Shown here: piece by piece, positions 22,801 through 34,200 of the stretch
Numbering within the stretch: position 1 is the first letter of the stretch
Layout: each line of letters begins with the position of its first letter
Source: Halichondria panicea
Taxonomy: Eukaryota > Porifera > Demospongiae > Suberitida > Halichondriidae
Length of the DNA stretch: 64,000 bases
Direction of reading: 5' to 3'
Assembly (NCBI RefSeq): GCF_963675165.1
Contig: NC_087393.1
Coordinates: 2,485,502-2,549,501 of the forward strand
The notes under the pieces: generated by a model
Database searches by the model: none
What the model was told of the DNA's origin: nothing
What the model saw: only the letters and a program-made list of their open reading frames with translations
Program-made: the position numbers and the translations under genes

Positions 22801-25800
22801 TAAACCGCCATTTTTATAGCAACGAGGAGTGCCTAAACGCTTTTATGTTGAACACATAAACTCACGTGATTTAGTTTCTTATCTCTTTCCTCTCTAATCT
22901 CTGATTCAGGTGTCTGCCCTGCACTAACATCTCCGAGCAATGGTGTTGTCAGTGTGAGTACCTACAATGTTAACGGCAGAGCTACTTACACCTGCAACAA
23001 TGGGTATGGATTGTCTGGCACATCTTCTCGTACTTGCTCTTCCAGTGGAAGCTGGTCCAGATCAGTCCCCACGTGCCAAAGTAGGTGCATGCTTTTGTGA
23101 GTTATAACCTAATTTTTTATTATTTGTAGGAATTTGCCCTACGCTGAGTAATCCAAGTAATGGTCAAGTGTCTGTTAACTCTTATTTTGGAGGAGGCAGA
23201 GCTGTGTACAGCTGCAATCGTGGGTATGGACTGTTAGGTTCAGCAACGGAGACATGTTCCGTTGATGGGAGCTGGTCTGGATCACCACCAAGTTGTCATA
23301 GTGAGTGCTAACTCTGAATACCAGCAGTAAGTATTCCATTTAAACAATTTTGTACCAAATGTTCAAAAATAGTGATGTAACGCTATAGTATGGGTATTTT
23401 TATTTTTTGATGAATGCTAAAATTGTACAAAAATTGCCCACATGCATGTACCATACGGTATCTTTTGCATTGTAATAGATCTTTGTCCTGCACTGAGCAG
23501 TCCAGAAAATGGTGCCGTGTCTGTTAATACCTATTTTCCTGGAAGCACTGCTACCTACACTTGTAATAGTGGGTATGAGCTGTCTGATGAATCTTCTCTC
23601 CGAACATGTTCTTCTCTTGGAATCTGGTCTGGATCGGATATTACTTGTGAAAGTGAGTGCTTGTACTTCTAAATTAATGTTACTGTTAACTGAAGTTTTA
23701 GTGTAGCTCTGTGAATGTTAAAGAGTGCAGTTCATGCTAATTTTAATGTTTGTTTGTTTGTTGACTTCAGGAGTGTGCCCCATCAGAAACCCCCCTGTAA
23801 ATGGTGATGTGTCGGTTAGTACACACAATGTTGAAGGTGTGGCTACTTTTACCTGTGACAACGGCTACGAATTGTCTGGCTTATCCAGATGTACCTGTCT
23901 TGCTACTGGAAACTGGTCTGAGGAGGTGCCTGTTTGTATCGGTACGTTTAATTTTAGATTTCATTCGATAGAAATTATTACCATGAATTGTGCATAGGTT
24001 TGTGCTTGTACCCTGATCAGCTTCGAAATGGTATAGTTTCAGCAGTATCTCTTTTAGTTGGGGAGAATGCAATGTATGTTTGTCATGATGGATATCGATT
24101 GTCTGGAGACTCTACCCGACGCTGCCAAACCTCGAGAACTTGGAGTGGACGCCTCCCAGAATGCATCCGTATGTTTACAATACTGGAACATAATTATATA
24201 TACTGTTTGTTTTTCGTTTGTATATCGGAGGCTTGAGGTAGAAGCATTGACTGTCCTTTGTTATAATTTAAAGAGGCATGCTGTGTCGTAATAGAGGGTC
24301 CTATATCAGAGGTCCATGCATGATATTTGTAGGAGTGTGCCCTCCGTTAAACAATCCAAGTGATGGTAAAGTCGGTGTGAACATTCCTGATGTTGGTGCT
24401 ACTGCCACATACACATGCAACACTGGATATGGAGTAGTTGGATCACCTACTCGTAACTGCCTTTTTGATGGAACTTGGTCTGGGAAGCAACCATCTTGCA
24501 ATGGTATTTATCCGTCAATGTAATTAGGTACTTAGATCGAACTTAGATCATTATTACATTGACACTGTGGTATATTTAGATAGAGATAGCGGTGGCATTG
24601 CATGTACATTACACAATGACTTGATCTGTCTAGCTATAACCAAGCTACGTAGTTTAACTTCGAATTCAACCTTTTCCTTTCGATTTGATTGTATAGTGAC
24701 ATGTCCAAGATTGAGTACTCCACCTCATGGTCAGCTGAAGGTCCAGTCCTATTATGATGGCGGTATCGCTGTGTATACCTGTGACAGTGGATACTATATA
24801 TTGGGATCATTTGATCGTATTTGCAAACAAGGAAACTGGTCTGGAAGCGACCCTGCTTGTCAAGGTATACGTATTTACATAGTGACATAGTGTATATGCA
24901 TGATTTAATTTATAGATATAGCAATATGTATACTCACTTCGCCATTTTCAGAGCTGATGTGTCCACTTCTGACTGCTCCTACTGAAGGAAATGTATCTGT
25001 GTCAACTTATCGACCTGGTGGTATTGCTACCTACACTTGTGGAACTAACATTGCAACTGAACATCGATACTGTACAGCTAATGGAAGATGGTCTGGATCA
25101 CCACCAAATTGTCTAGGTAAATACTTGTCCATAACTATGTCCAATAGTCTAATTTATAATTATGATGTGTGTATATAGGGACTGTAAGCACTGATTGTCC
25201 TATGAAGGCTTTTGACAAGGATGTTGAAGAAATTGCAAGGTCGATTGTCAGCTCCTTAAACGATAAGACATTTTCTGAAAACACTTGTATTTTTATCGCG
25301 GCTTTTGAAACGCTAGTCGATATTCTGGGTGTGAAACCTTCTGATAAAAACTATAACGGTTTTATTGTTGCAATGAATGAGATTGGACAAGTAAACGAAC
25401 TATGTAAAGAAGACAAAACAGCTGAGGACATTCAAAAGTTAGCGGATGAAATTGTCTCCACTTTTTCAGTGAATTCAAAGAATGAGGACATATCAAATAT
25501 TCGAGAGCTTGTGGGTAAATTACTGTGTAATGCTGAAAAAACAAGACCTAAACGACAATCTGATGAAGACGAAAATTGTGAATGTCCGTTAGGAGGAATT
25601 CAAAATATCGGCTCGGCTTGCGAATTTTATAAATGTTTGAACTCTAGTAACTTGAAGAGCATTTTTGGATTTGATTTAGGTGTAGAGGATATTCTATTTC
25701 CATGTTTGGCATTCGTTGTAGATACCACTGGTAGCATGTCGGAAGAAATCGATGCTGTAAAGAGAATCATTTTGGAGTTTGTCCACGCTGAGAAAGAGTT

Positions 25801-27069
25801 TGCTACGTCTGAAGGTTGCTACATGCTTGTTCCCTTCAACGATTTAGGATCAGAAAAAGCCAATGTTCCAGATGAAAGTGAGTATTCATGTTTTGTGAGC
25901 TTTTGTATGTAGAAACTCGGATTTTTAGCATAGTATTACACGCAAATGGGATCTATGGGCTCAGTTATATTTGAGTATAGCCTGATCGATGTCCCTGTGA
26001 CAAGTGATAACTTCCTTTCTTTAGAATAATAGCGCATGACCTAGCTAGTTAGCTGCCTTGGAAAGTAGGCAGCCGCAATTAACCCAAACTAGCATGTTAC
26101 ATTTAATTTTACAATTCTAAAAATAACATCCAGGAAGTGGAACCATCCAAGTCTCACATTCTCGATAATCCCTCCAGATGAATATCACCAGCTATATGTA
26201 ATTATATATTATGCACTGTACTCGCATAAATACTTTGAGGTGTAGTGTCCCCCTCCAAAATATCCCCCCCCCCAGGGCAATAATTATTCACTAGCAAATT
26301 TTGTCCCCTATATACCAGCAAATTTTAATAGCGTCAGATAACCGACAAATTTGCATTATTGTAGCTCATAATTATATAGACTTTAGACTGTATGAAGTAC
26401 TAAGTGAAGAGTAGGAAGGGCTAGTATCTACTGAACGGCCTTTATAATAATTAAACTGTGTCTTCTTGTATTTATTAACTGATTGCAGGCTGCAAACTTA
26501 AAATAATAATTATTATAATAATTATTGGGCGAGCCTCACACTCTACAACTGACATGCACTCTAGCAACTTGCACATGTATAACATACATGTATGTATGTT
26601 ATGTTTGTATCGTATCATAGTTGCTTGATTGAAGAAAACAAAACATATGCTCTTTACCTTACTCAATGACGTCGTTTGATTGATCAGCATCTACGGATGT
26701 ACATTTATCTATGCTCACTTTGCTCGCCCTCAATGTTCAACATTCTAACCACTAGGGAAGTTGGTGGAACTTGTCTCCACTCCTCACGACTCATGTTGCT
26801 GCCCTGAGGCCCAGGAGTCTATCTAGAATAAACTCCCTCTCTCCACTTTTAAAGTATTGCACACACTTCCTCTTCGGTATTATTTTCTGGTGTCTGAAAG
26901 TCTTTTTTGTACATGGCTGATGTGGGGACAACAAAATTCACTAGGGGAGGGGGGCTGCTGGCACTTTACTGGATACTTTTTTCCAGGGAGGTGGAAGAAA
27001 ATTTTCTCTAGTGAATAATATCTGGGGGGGGGGATATTTACGGGGGACAGTATTCACTCCGACAACTGA

Positions 27070-27100
<31 letters not shown>

Positions 27101-29819
27101 AACTGCTCAATGGTTGCAATGCGACAAACACTATGGGCTTCTAACCACGTTCTTGGATTGCAAACTAAAGCTTTTCTCGAGTTATGGCTAGTTTTTACTG
27201 GCAGTAACACTAAACTTCTATGTGTGCTTCTATCCTCAAAGATTTTTGTGTCATTAGCTCCTCTCTTCCCAAAGCTTTAGTTTGCAAATAAAAACCCGTT
27301 AACACATGCACTACTTGACCGCCTGCAATAACTAACTTGTTGCCCAATGACGTCAAACTCTTTTGATTGGTCAAGTTTTTCCCTGTAATAAAAGACATGT
27401 GTTTTGAGTGAATTCATGAATTCCATAGTAAATTCTTAGGTGTTCTTCCCACAACTAGTGCAAAAGGTAGTAGCCTGAGTTATTGGGGAGGGTGGGGGAT
27501 AAGTTCAAAACAGATGCACTGCATTATAATTATGGCATATTGCAGTGCAATATATGATTGCTATGGTAGTGATGCAACATGCCATATACAGAGCACTGGA
27601 TTGCTTTGATCTGCCCACTCACTGCATGGGCAACAAGCGCTAGTAATCCACGGTATATTTTGTATACGATCATGCATAATTATCATGTCTTGACGAAATT
27701 GTACTATTGTCCGCAGGTATTGGACCAATTACCGTGGCATATACTGAGGATGCTGAACAGCTTCTTTCATTTTACAACAATGTTACTGCTCTCAAGGCTA
27801 TACCCGAATCTGGCGGTGATATCAATGAGTACGCTCTTGATGCTATGCTAGATGCATTAGAGTTTACTATAAAAGACGAAGATGGTCCATTGCTATGGCC
27901 TGGATCTCAGATGATTGTTCTAACAGATGCGCCTTCAAAAAACAAGGACCTCAAGCTAAATGTGACTTCATTGGCTAAAAAAGAATTTATTTGCATACAT
28001 TTCTTTGTATCATATCATTCTTTTCTTGAAGATGGAGTCTATCAGTACGTTGCAGAAGAAACAGAAGGAACTGTTGTGAATCCGTATAGTAATTGGACTC
28101 TTGCAAGATTTGTTTCGTCATATAAAGAGAAAAAATGTGGAATTTTCATTGATGAACGGCAAAAAAGAGCTCCTTCAATCTCTTTAAAATGTAGCTCCTT
28201 CCGAGTATCACAACTGGCATCTATGTTCAAATTTTCTGGCGAAGCTAACAGCACGGTTACCCTCATTAGTCCCTCAGGAAAATCTATTGAAGTTGCTTCA
28301 AAGGGGGGAGTAGCTGTTCATGCTAGGCCCAACCCTGAGTTTGGAGAGTGGCAGGCTTGTGCTGACACTGGAATGCTAGAAGTGTCGGTTTATGAAGATA
28401 TTGTGATTGATGCCACAATCTTTTACTTCAACAATATAGAAGGATCAAATCGGACAAGTGTTCCTCCGACTGAATGTGAGTTAATTACCGTATATATAGC
28501 GTGTACATTTCAAAGGTATAAATGTTCTCGATGTTCAGTACTGCGATTATTTATACCCACGAATTTAGTATCGCATGCAATACATGCTGCAGAAAGGCTG
28601 CTATTCCGCAATCTGCGAAAACCTTTCTATCGGTCATTTCGCGAAAGTTTATACCCTTGAAATAATTACCTGCATGCATGCTATAGGGTACTTTTATGTT
28701 CTATTAATTGCAGGTTCCAGTGGCACTGCTACGCTGCTCACATCAAAGGCATCTTTATGTGGTACAATTAATCTTAACCTGATTAATCCAAGGAGAGAAA
28801 TCCTCCATACAATCCCAATGAACGGATGTGGTCAAATGTTCTCTGGCAATGCAACATTTCCCAGTGGAACATACACATATCAGATCAGTGGAACCGACTC
28901 TCTCGGTACACCATTTCAGACCAGTATCAAAAAAGTTACCTTTAGAGAGGGTAAATACAATTTTGAAATTGATGATCCGAACGATCTATTGGAGCTAAAA
29001 GGGCAAGAAACTGCGGAAGTCAGTGTAACAATACATAACAACAATCGGTTTCCTTCGACATTCAAACTCTCAGCTAAAATTCTTGATTTATCAGTTCATT
29101 CGGAACAAGTTGAAATTACTGTGCCTGCATTCAAGTCGTCTGCAGTGACTGTACCAATTGTTGTACCAGATTCGCTTTCCCATGGCATCAAAACACTCAC
29201 CATCCTGTCTGAAAATGGCTGCAATACCTTGACAGTTGACAAAACGGTCACTATCATCAAGGTTTGCAAACTGCATTTACCAGTATGCCTTGTACTGTAG
29301 CAAACGTAGCCTCACTGGTTAAAAAATACATTAATACTGCATGTATCAACACATGTCGTGTATACTGTTTACTTGCTATAATGATGTGAGCATGCAGTTG
29401 TCATATATACACATTTTTGTATTGCGCAATGAATCGGCTTTTATTCAAGGCCTGTACAATCTCCCATTGAAATTGCAGCATTTAATCGAGGTATCACATA
29501 TTAAATAAGTATCGCATGTTTTCGAAGCCTTGAACATTTCCAAAATGCAGTTTTTAGCACTACAGTATACTATACTGTAGATTGATCTTCAGGTTACTAC
29601 CAGTGGCCCTTGAAGTGTGTTGATAGACTCGTGAAATCGTTTTCTTGTGTACAGGAAGCACCCCCAGTTACATCGGCAGTTACATCGGCTCCCAATGAGT
29701 GTGGTTGCCTGAATAGTGGGATTTGCAGGCTTATAACTCGTCGAGGGCGTGTCTACAAGAGGTGTAGCTGCCCAACTGGATATCGTGGATCCAAATGCCA
29801 ACTTACATGTAAGATATAG
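16842..29819 (+). CDS. Secreted multi-sushi / VWA / EGF protein (hemicentin-type VWA region)
   Basis: Sixteen phase-consistent exons: 16842-16979, 17049-17149, ten sushi exons (20889-21059, 21835-22005, 22910-23080, 23130-23300, 23479-23652, 23771-23941, 23998-24168, 24333-24503, 24697-24864, 24952-25116), then 25179-25877, 27717-28475, 28714-29261 and 29655-29819 (stop TAG). About 1,370 residues are visible. The N-terminal module (TSCGFLWLSRC .. KFCCSGYVGSAPSC) looks EMI-like. Each sushi exon is phase 1-1, with CP..NG, the TYTC.SGY core and W-SG-P-C. The VWA region has a MIDAS (DTTGSMSEE) and TDAPSKNKD. It is followed by a hemicentin-like beta region (VTLISPSGK, NPEFGEWQ) and an EGF-like module. 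Basic motifs RPKR and RQKR could be furin sites. The family is extracellular, adhesive or complement-like. The first exon (phase 2, signal peptide) was not found, so the 5' end is open. The stop after EGF is read through a possible donor (ACAT|gtaaga), so a longer form is possible. Confidence 0.85.
17440..17690. repeat. Dispersed repeat related to 41646-41851
   Basis: Shares AGCATCATGAATAAAATTAT, CATGAATATCGTTATCT and GGCCACCCGTC..AGAACGG with 41646-41851, in the same orientation. The right-hand GC-rich end can pair with itself. It is intronic to the sushi/VWA gene. Confidence 0.6.
18540..18980. repeat. Dispersed repeat, inverted copy at 27290-27640
   Basis: The words CCCAGTGAGTGGGCAGATCA, AAGCAATCCAGTGCTC and GGGCAACAAGTTAGTTATTG recur inverted at 27290-27640, inside the VWA intron of the same gene. 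A third partial copy of the CCAGTGCTC part is at about 53945-54030. The segment 18840-18976 is itself a palindrome centred near GCCCTTGGGC. Confidence 0.65.
21342..21617. mobile_element. 276-bp MITE with CCAAGGG ends and 5-bp duplication
   Basis: Inverted ends of about 34 bp share AAAGAGAAGAGGGCATGCAA, with outermost CCAAGGG and CCCTTGG. The flanks carry TACAA on both sides (21337-21341 and 21618-21622). The interior holds a 21-bp direct repeat, AATATGACTCATACACAAT. It lies in the intron between sushi exons 1 and 2. Confidence 0.75.
22006..22909. other. Intron between sushi exons 2 and 3
   Basis: No exon with sushi features is visible here. The stretch is AT-rich with scattered ATGCATGC words and short ORFs without domain-like content. 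Nothing further can be supported. Confidence 0.5.
25878..27716. other. 1.8-kb intron inside the VWA domain
   Basis: The intron splits the VWA fold between the LVPFND strand and IGPITV. It contains an AT palindrome at 26496-26527, a TG run at about 27070-27094 and the inverted dispersed repeat at 27290-27640. All other internal introns of the VWA part are shorter than 460 bp. Confidence 0.6.
28488..28688. mobile_element. TA-flanked MITE in the VWA gene
   Basis: The ends CCGTATATATAGCG and GCTATAGGG form imperfect inverted repeats with TA outside on both sides (28486-28487, 28689-28690). The interior shows TTTCAAAGGTATAA against TTATACCCTTGAAA. A decayed relative is at about 52537-52700. It fills most of the intron between exons 28475 and 28714. 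Confidence 0.65.
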
Positions 29820-30313
29820 ATCTATATTTTATTTTGTGGTTCTGACATCGTTCATATTGCAGACTGATGGTAAAACACCAAAGAAAGATGTGCTAACTTA
29901 ATTTGATTGCTGCATGTTAGTATAATTAGGTAGATATAGATCTCTTCTAGCAACTGTGGACTCACCGATTAGAAAACGAACATTAATGATATGGCAATTA
30001 TGTACATATCCATATGTATTGAATTTTGTGTCGCATTTTGTGTCGCAATTCAAACTGATTAGAAACAATAATTATTGTATTCATAATTAATGTATTGTGT
30101 CTGTGCGCACGCAATTCAAACTTCCCCTGTATTACTGCAGTCGTATAAAATTACATTAAAACATAGTTTGGGGTAGTGTACATGTAAATAGGCAGTCAGG
30201 TGAGTTTTGTGCATGCCAAACTAAATGGCCGGTAGATATATCGAGGTGGCCGTACTTCAGAGAGCCGGAATAGCGAGAGTCTACTGGTTTCATTATACTA
30301 CTGTGGCAGGGGC
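29820..30313. other. Intergenic: sushi/VWA gene end to the MULE-type MITE
   Basis: AT-rich sequence with no gene seen. A worn right end of the 5432-5721 pogo-like family (GGTGGCCGTACTTC, AGCGAGAGTCTACTG) lies at 30235-30287. Confidence 0.5.
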
Positions 30314-30972
30314 CAGAGGAGGGAGGACACGATTAACCTTTGCTCTAATTAGCTAATTATCGCGACCTTTTAATGACATTCTTTGAACGATTCATCTTTT
30401 CTTTCTTTATAACCTCTACATATTGGACACAAGAGCTAGAGCAAAGTAAGTCCTTTTCTCCTACTGGAGGTACCCCTATGGCCAAGTTGTCAGGACCTGA
30501 AGGTAATAGGACCCCTATAAGAAGCACCTCAAGTACTCCTATCTCTAAGATGCCTGTGAGAAGCATCCCAGGCACTCTGATCTTGTCCCTGTGAGAAGCA
30601 CTCTTGATCCTGTCTCCAGGATCACTATGAGGAGCAGCCCAGGCACTCCTGTCTCCAAGATCCCTGTGAGAAGCACCCCAGGCACTCCTGTCTCTGTGAT
30701 AAAGCTGCAACATGGAATTGTTTAGTTCAGAGTGTCTCCAACATGAAGAACATCAATGACACTAACAGTCTCAGCTTCTAGCACCCCTTTATTTGTATGG
30801 TTTGCTCTGTGCCTGCAAGAATTGCCTGTCACTCATACTACAGTACTGTTCTGTGTGTCCCAATATGTAGAGGTTATAAAGAAAGAAAAGATGAATCGTT
30901 CAAAGAATGTCATTAAAAGGTCACGATAATTAGCTGATTAGAGCTAAGGTTAATCGTGTCCTCCCTCCTCTG
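30314..30972. mobile_element. Mutator-like MITE with about 115-bp TIRs
   Basis: The TIRs start CAGAGGAGGGAGGACACGAT and extend to about 30429 on the left and from about 30853 on the right. They share GACCTTTTAATGACATTC with the copy at 949-1365. Flanks GGCAGGGGC (30305-30313) and GGCAGGGGG (30973-30981) are a 9-bp duplication with one mismatch. The core between the TIRs carries a 39-bp minisatellite. No transposase is present. Confidence 0.85.
30520..30700 (+). repeat. 39-bp minisatellite inside the MITE
   Basis: About five units start at 30520, 30559, 30594, 30630 and 30669, with spacings of 39, 35, 36 and 39. Each begins AGAAGCA or AGGAGCA, followed by CCCAGGCACTCCTGTCTC. In one frame the units read RSxPGTPVSKxPV, but deletions break the frame, so coding use is unlikely. 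Confidence 0.75.
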
Positions 30973-30981
30973 GGCAGGGGG

Positions 30982-31088
30982 GCATGCATAGTTGGGCGGA
31001 GTCCAACCAACGCTGCGCTCTGATCGAAGCGTTGGTTGGACCATAACTCTTCAATCTATGGTTGGACTCCGCCCAACTAGGGCATGCA
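30982..31088. repeat. Strong palindrome upstream of the JmjC gene
   Basis: The arms TAGTTGGGCGGAGTCCAACC and GGTTGGACTCCGCCCAACTA are perfect inverses within outer GCATGC words. An inner pair (CCAACCAACGC / GCGTTGGTTGG) makes a second hairpin. It lies about 120 bp before the candidate start codon at 31211 and could be a foldback element or part of the promoter. Confidence 0.7.
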
Positions 31089-31210
31089 GGGTCTAGATCG
31101 AGGTCTAGATTGACTGTTACTGATCGAGGAATTCCTGCATGCGCATGCTGGAAAGTGGTACTTTTACGCTTTCTTCTCTAACGATTTTTACCAGTTCCAT
31201 CCAAACAACA

Positions 31211-34200
31211 ATGGCAAAGAGTGAAAGCAAAGTGGTTCAGAGGAATAAAAGATCAAGAACACCACCTCAAACTATCAGCCCATGGCCAAGGACCCTCATT
31301 ATGTGTTCAGTGGCTCTAGCAGTGGTTGCTGCTCTTGCTCTGCTGTGGTTGCCTGCAAGAGTGAATGATGGTAGATTTCACAGTTGTTTCCACGCTTTTT
31401 AGTGCTCTCTAGCTCCCGGCCATTCCTAAATTCATATTTCTAGTATTGCTTTATCAGTAGTTTGTCTTCATCCTACATTTTAATATCCCGGAATCCGGGA
31501 TTCCCTGTAGGTTATTCAATCAGCACTGTTGAGAGGAAGCGATATGATGGAACCCTAAACTACAGGTCACTGGTGTGCATGTATAATGGCACATTAAATG
31601 TAGATCAGTCTAGAGTTTGGGCTATACCTTGGTATTTCTGTTTGAATTGTCATCACAACTATTATTTTCTTGCACACAAACCATGTATGTTTATTTGTGG
31701 TATACCTTTAATTATTGTACAGTTCGCTTTTTAAATAATGCAGACAAATTGCAGAGATGAGACAGCCACTAATGTTAACAGAAACTATTGTGGACAGGTA
31801 AATGTGATCTAGCTGGCTGTATAGACTTTTTAACTGACTGTCTGCTTCTCTAAATATATAGGTGGCCAGCAAGGAAGCAATTTACGACCAAATTCCTGGC
31901 TAATAAAATCAGGCATGTTAAGGCCCATATTCAGGTATGCTTGTATACTTGTGAAGAGTGTTCCTGCATGTACATGCATTGGTTGTATTGATTTACATAG
32001 ACTGCTTCAATTTGATCTGTCTGTGTAGATGCACTTAAGTATGTAACAACATTACATTACACACATGTTTGTACTTTCAGTGTGCTTTCACTAACTGAAA
32101 ATGTTGTAGGAGGATGCTCGATCATTCATCACCTTCCATGACAATAAACCACTGGAAGATTACGTCCCTGAGCAATGGGAGAACTTCAATCTCAAAGTGA
32201 ACACCACCATCCCCACTGTTCTGCAATGGGTAGGTGACACAATCATGACAAAAAGCATAATTATCTCTCTTGTTTTTTTTAGGGTGAGGAGGGAACTGAT
32301 CCTTCTAAAGGGCCTTTTCTGTACTATACACAAGATATGGCCACAATGAGGTGTGAGAGTATCATACACGTTTTATTACAAGAGCATTATTTTAGTTGAA
32401 TTGCTGGGTGAAAACTGAGAAAGTGACCCTTATAGCACACACTATACTTGCTATGGACTTTACATTACGTATATATACATGTAGGCCTGCATGCTTTACG
32501 GGCTATTTAATACTGCATGTACGACTGTAAGAGACTAATCATCATGCTGTTGCATTTAATGATATGACCCTTTCCCATGCACGGCTAGACAATTTCCCAA
32601 TGTGATTGGGTACATTCAGCCCGTTCAAGACTTGTTCTTGAGTGACAAAAATGTGCAGGTAAATTATTTTCTTATCTGCTAAGGAAAAGGCTAATTGCAC
32701 CCTTGCAGGTTAACCTGTGGGTTGGGAGAGAAGGAATTGTGACTCATGCACATTATGACTGCACCTACAACTTCTTCTTCCAGCTGCAAGGCAGGAAGAG
32801 GTTCACCCTCTACCCACCTAGCGACCACCTTTATCTCTACCCTTGTCTGCATCCAGTGAGTATACTGATGGCAATTATAATACTTTGCATGTACGTACGT
32901 ATAATAGCTTGTGGTAGGACGTTATTTCAAAGTGGCCATATTTTCAGTTTCGGTATAATAATAATTATGTACAAGTATGTTGGGGGCCCCCTATACATGT
33001 ACGTTATTCCTAAGGAGGGTTGCTGTTTATGCAGTCAAAGGTTTCCCGGAATACTCCCTAACTACATAATTACTATAGCTATGTGTATTCAATACTTGGT
33101 GCAATTATTTAATAAACACGACTTGTGTACAGTATACACATTATTGTCGCACATAATGTAACCTAATGCGATATCCTCCATGTACATATTATGATATACA
33201 TGTACGTATCACATGTCATAAAATAATTGTATTGCATATCTCTCATATATATATAGACCAAGAGTATCATTAACTTTACATGCAGCATTATGGTCACAGT
33301 CAAGTCGACATCCTTAATCCTGACAACAAGAAATTCCCACTCTTCAAAAGGTATATATATAGACCTGTACACTCAGCAGTCATAGGAGCAATTTGTATGA
33401 CAATAACATTGCCTGCTGCCAACAAAATATATATATAATGCCATGTTCTGCACTTCTGAAGCAACTGTAGGTATATATATATATTCTATAGGAGAGCTTT
33501 TAAAGTATGCATGTACGTATGTCTAAGGATTGGTACTTTGTGATACGTATGGGAGTTAGTGTCACTTGAGGATGTGCCCTAGTAATAGTCCTGGAAAGAG
33601 CTTGTCGTGTGAGCAGTTCATGGTTAATGGTAGAGGACAATTAATTATCAGTAGAGGAATTGGTAGCTATAGTGAATCATTTGTTATCTACTTTGTCACA
33701 ATAATTACTATAAAACAATGCATGAAGTGTACCAGGAGTGCATGACTGCCGGTATGCCTTAATGCATGTTGTTGCCGTGTTCAGTGCCAGGCCGGTGGTT
33801 GCTGAGGTGAGGCCTGGCGACATGCTGGTGGTGCCCCCATTCTGGTTCCACCATGTGGAGACCCTGGAGGAGAGTGTCTCAGTCAATGTATGGAGTGATG
33901 CGCCGGAGTATGATCTCATCAATCAAGTGTAAATAATTAATTGGTTTTGCTGTATTGCCAATTTGGGTTATTACGTGTGTAGATGTGTATAGTGATACTC
34001 TGCATGTGTACTATGTTGCGATATGCAGTTGTGCCTCGATTATTTGAACACCTGATGTACAACCTTATCCGGATGGCTGAAATATTTGGATACCAGAATG
34101 AGCCTTGCCCATCCAAGAGCATGCATAATCAACAAACAATGTCCAGAGCTCTTATAAACGTACTTAATGCGTTGCCATATTCAGTAGACAGAACTAGGTA

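Noticed and set aside
26715-26800. tRNA-like segment (inverse reads TAGTGGTTAGAATG)
   Set aside because: No B-box and no cloverleaf pairing; at most a tRNA-derived SINE fragment.
30373-30594. ORF with repeated R-S-x-P-G-T peptide
   Set aside because: It is the minisatellite within the Mutator-like MITE, and unit length changes break the frame.
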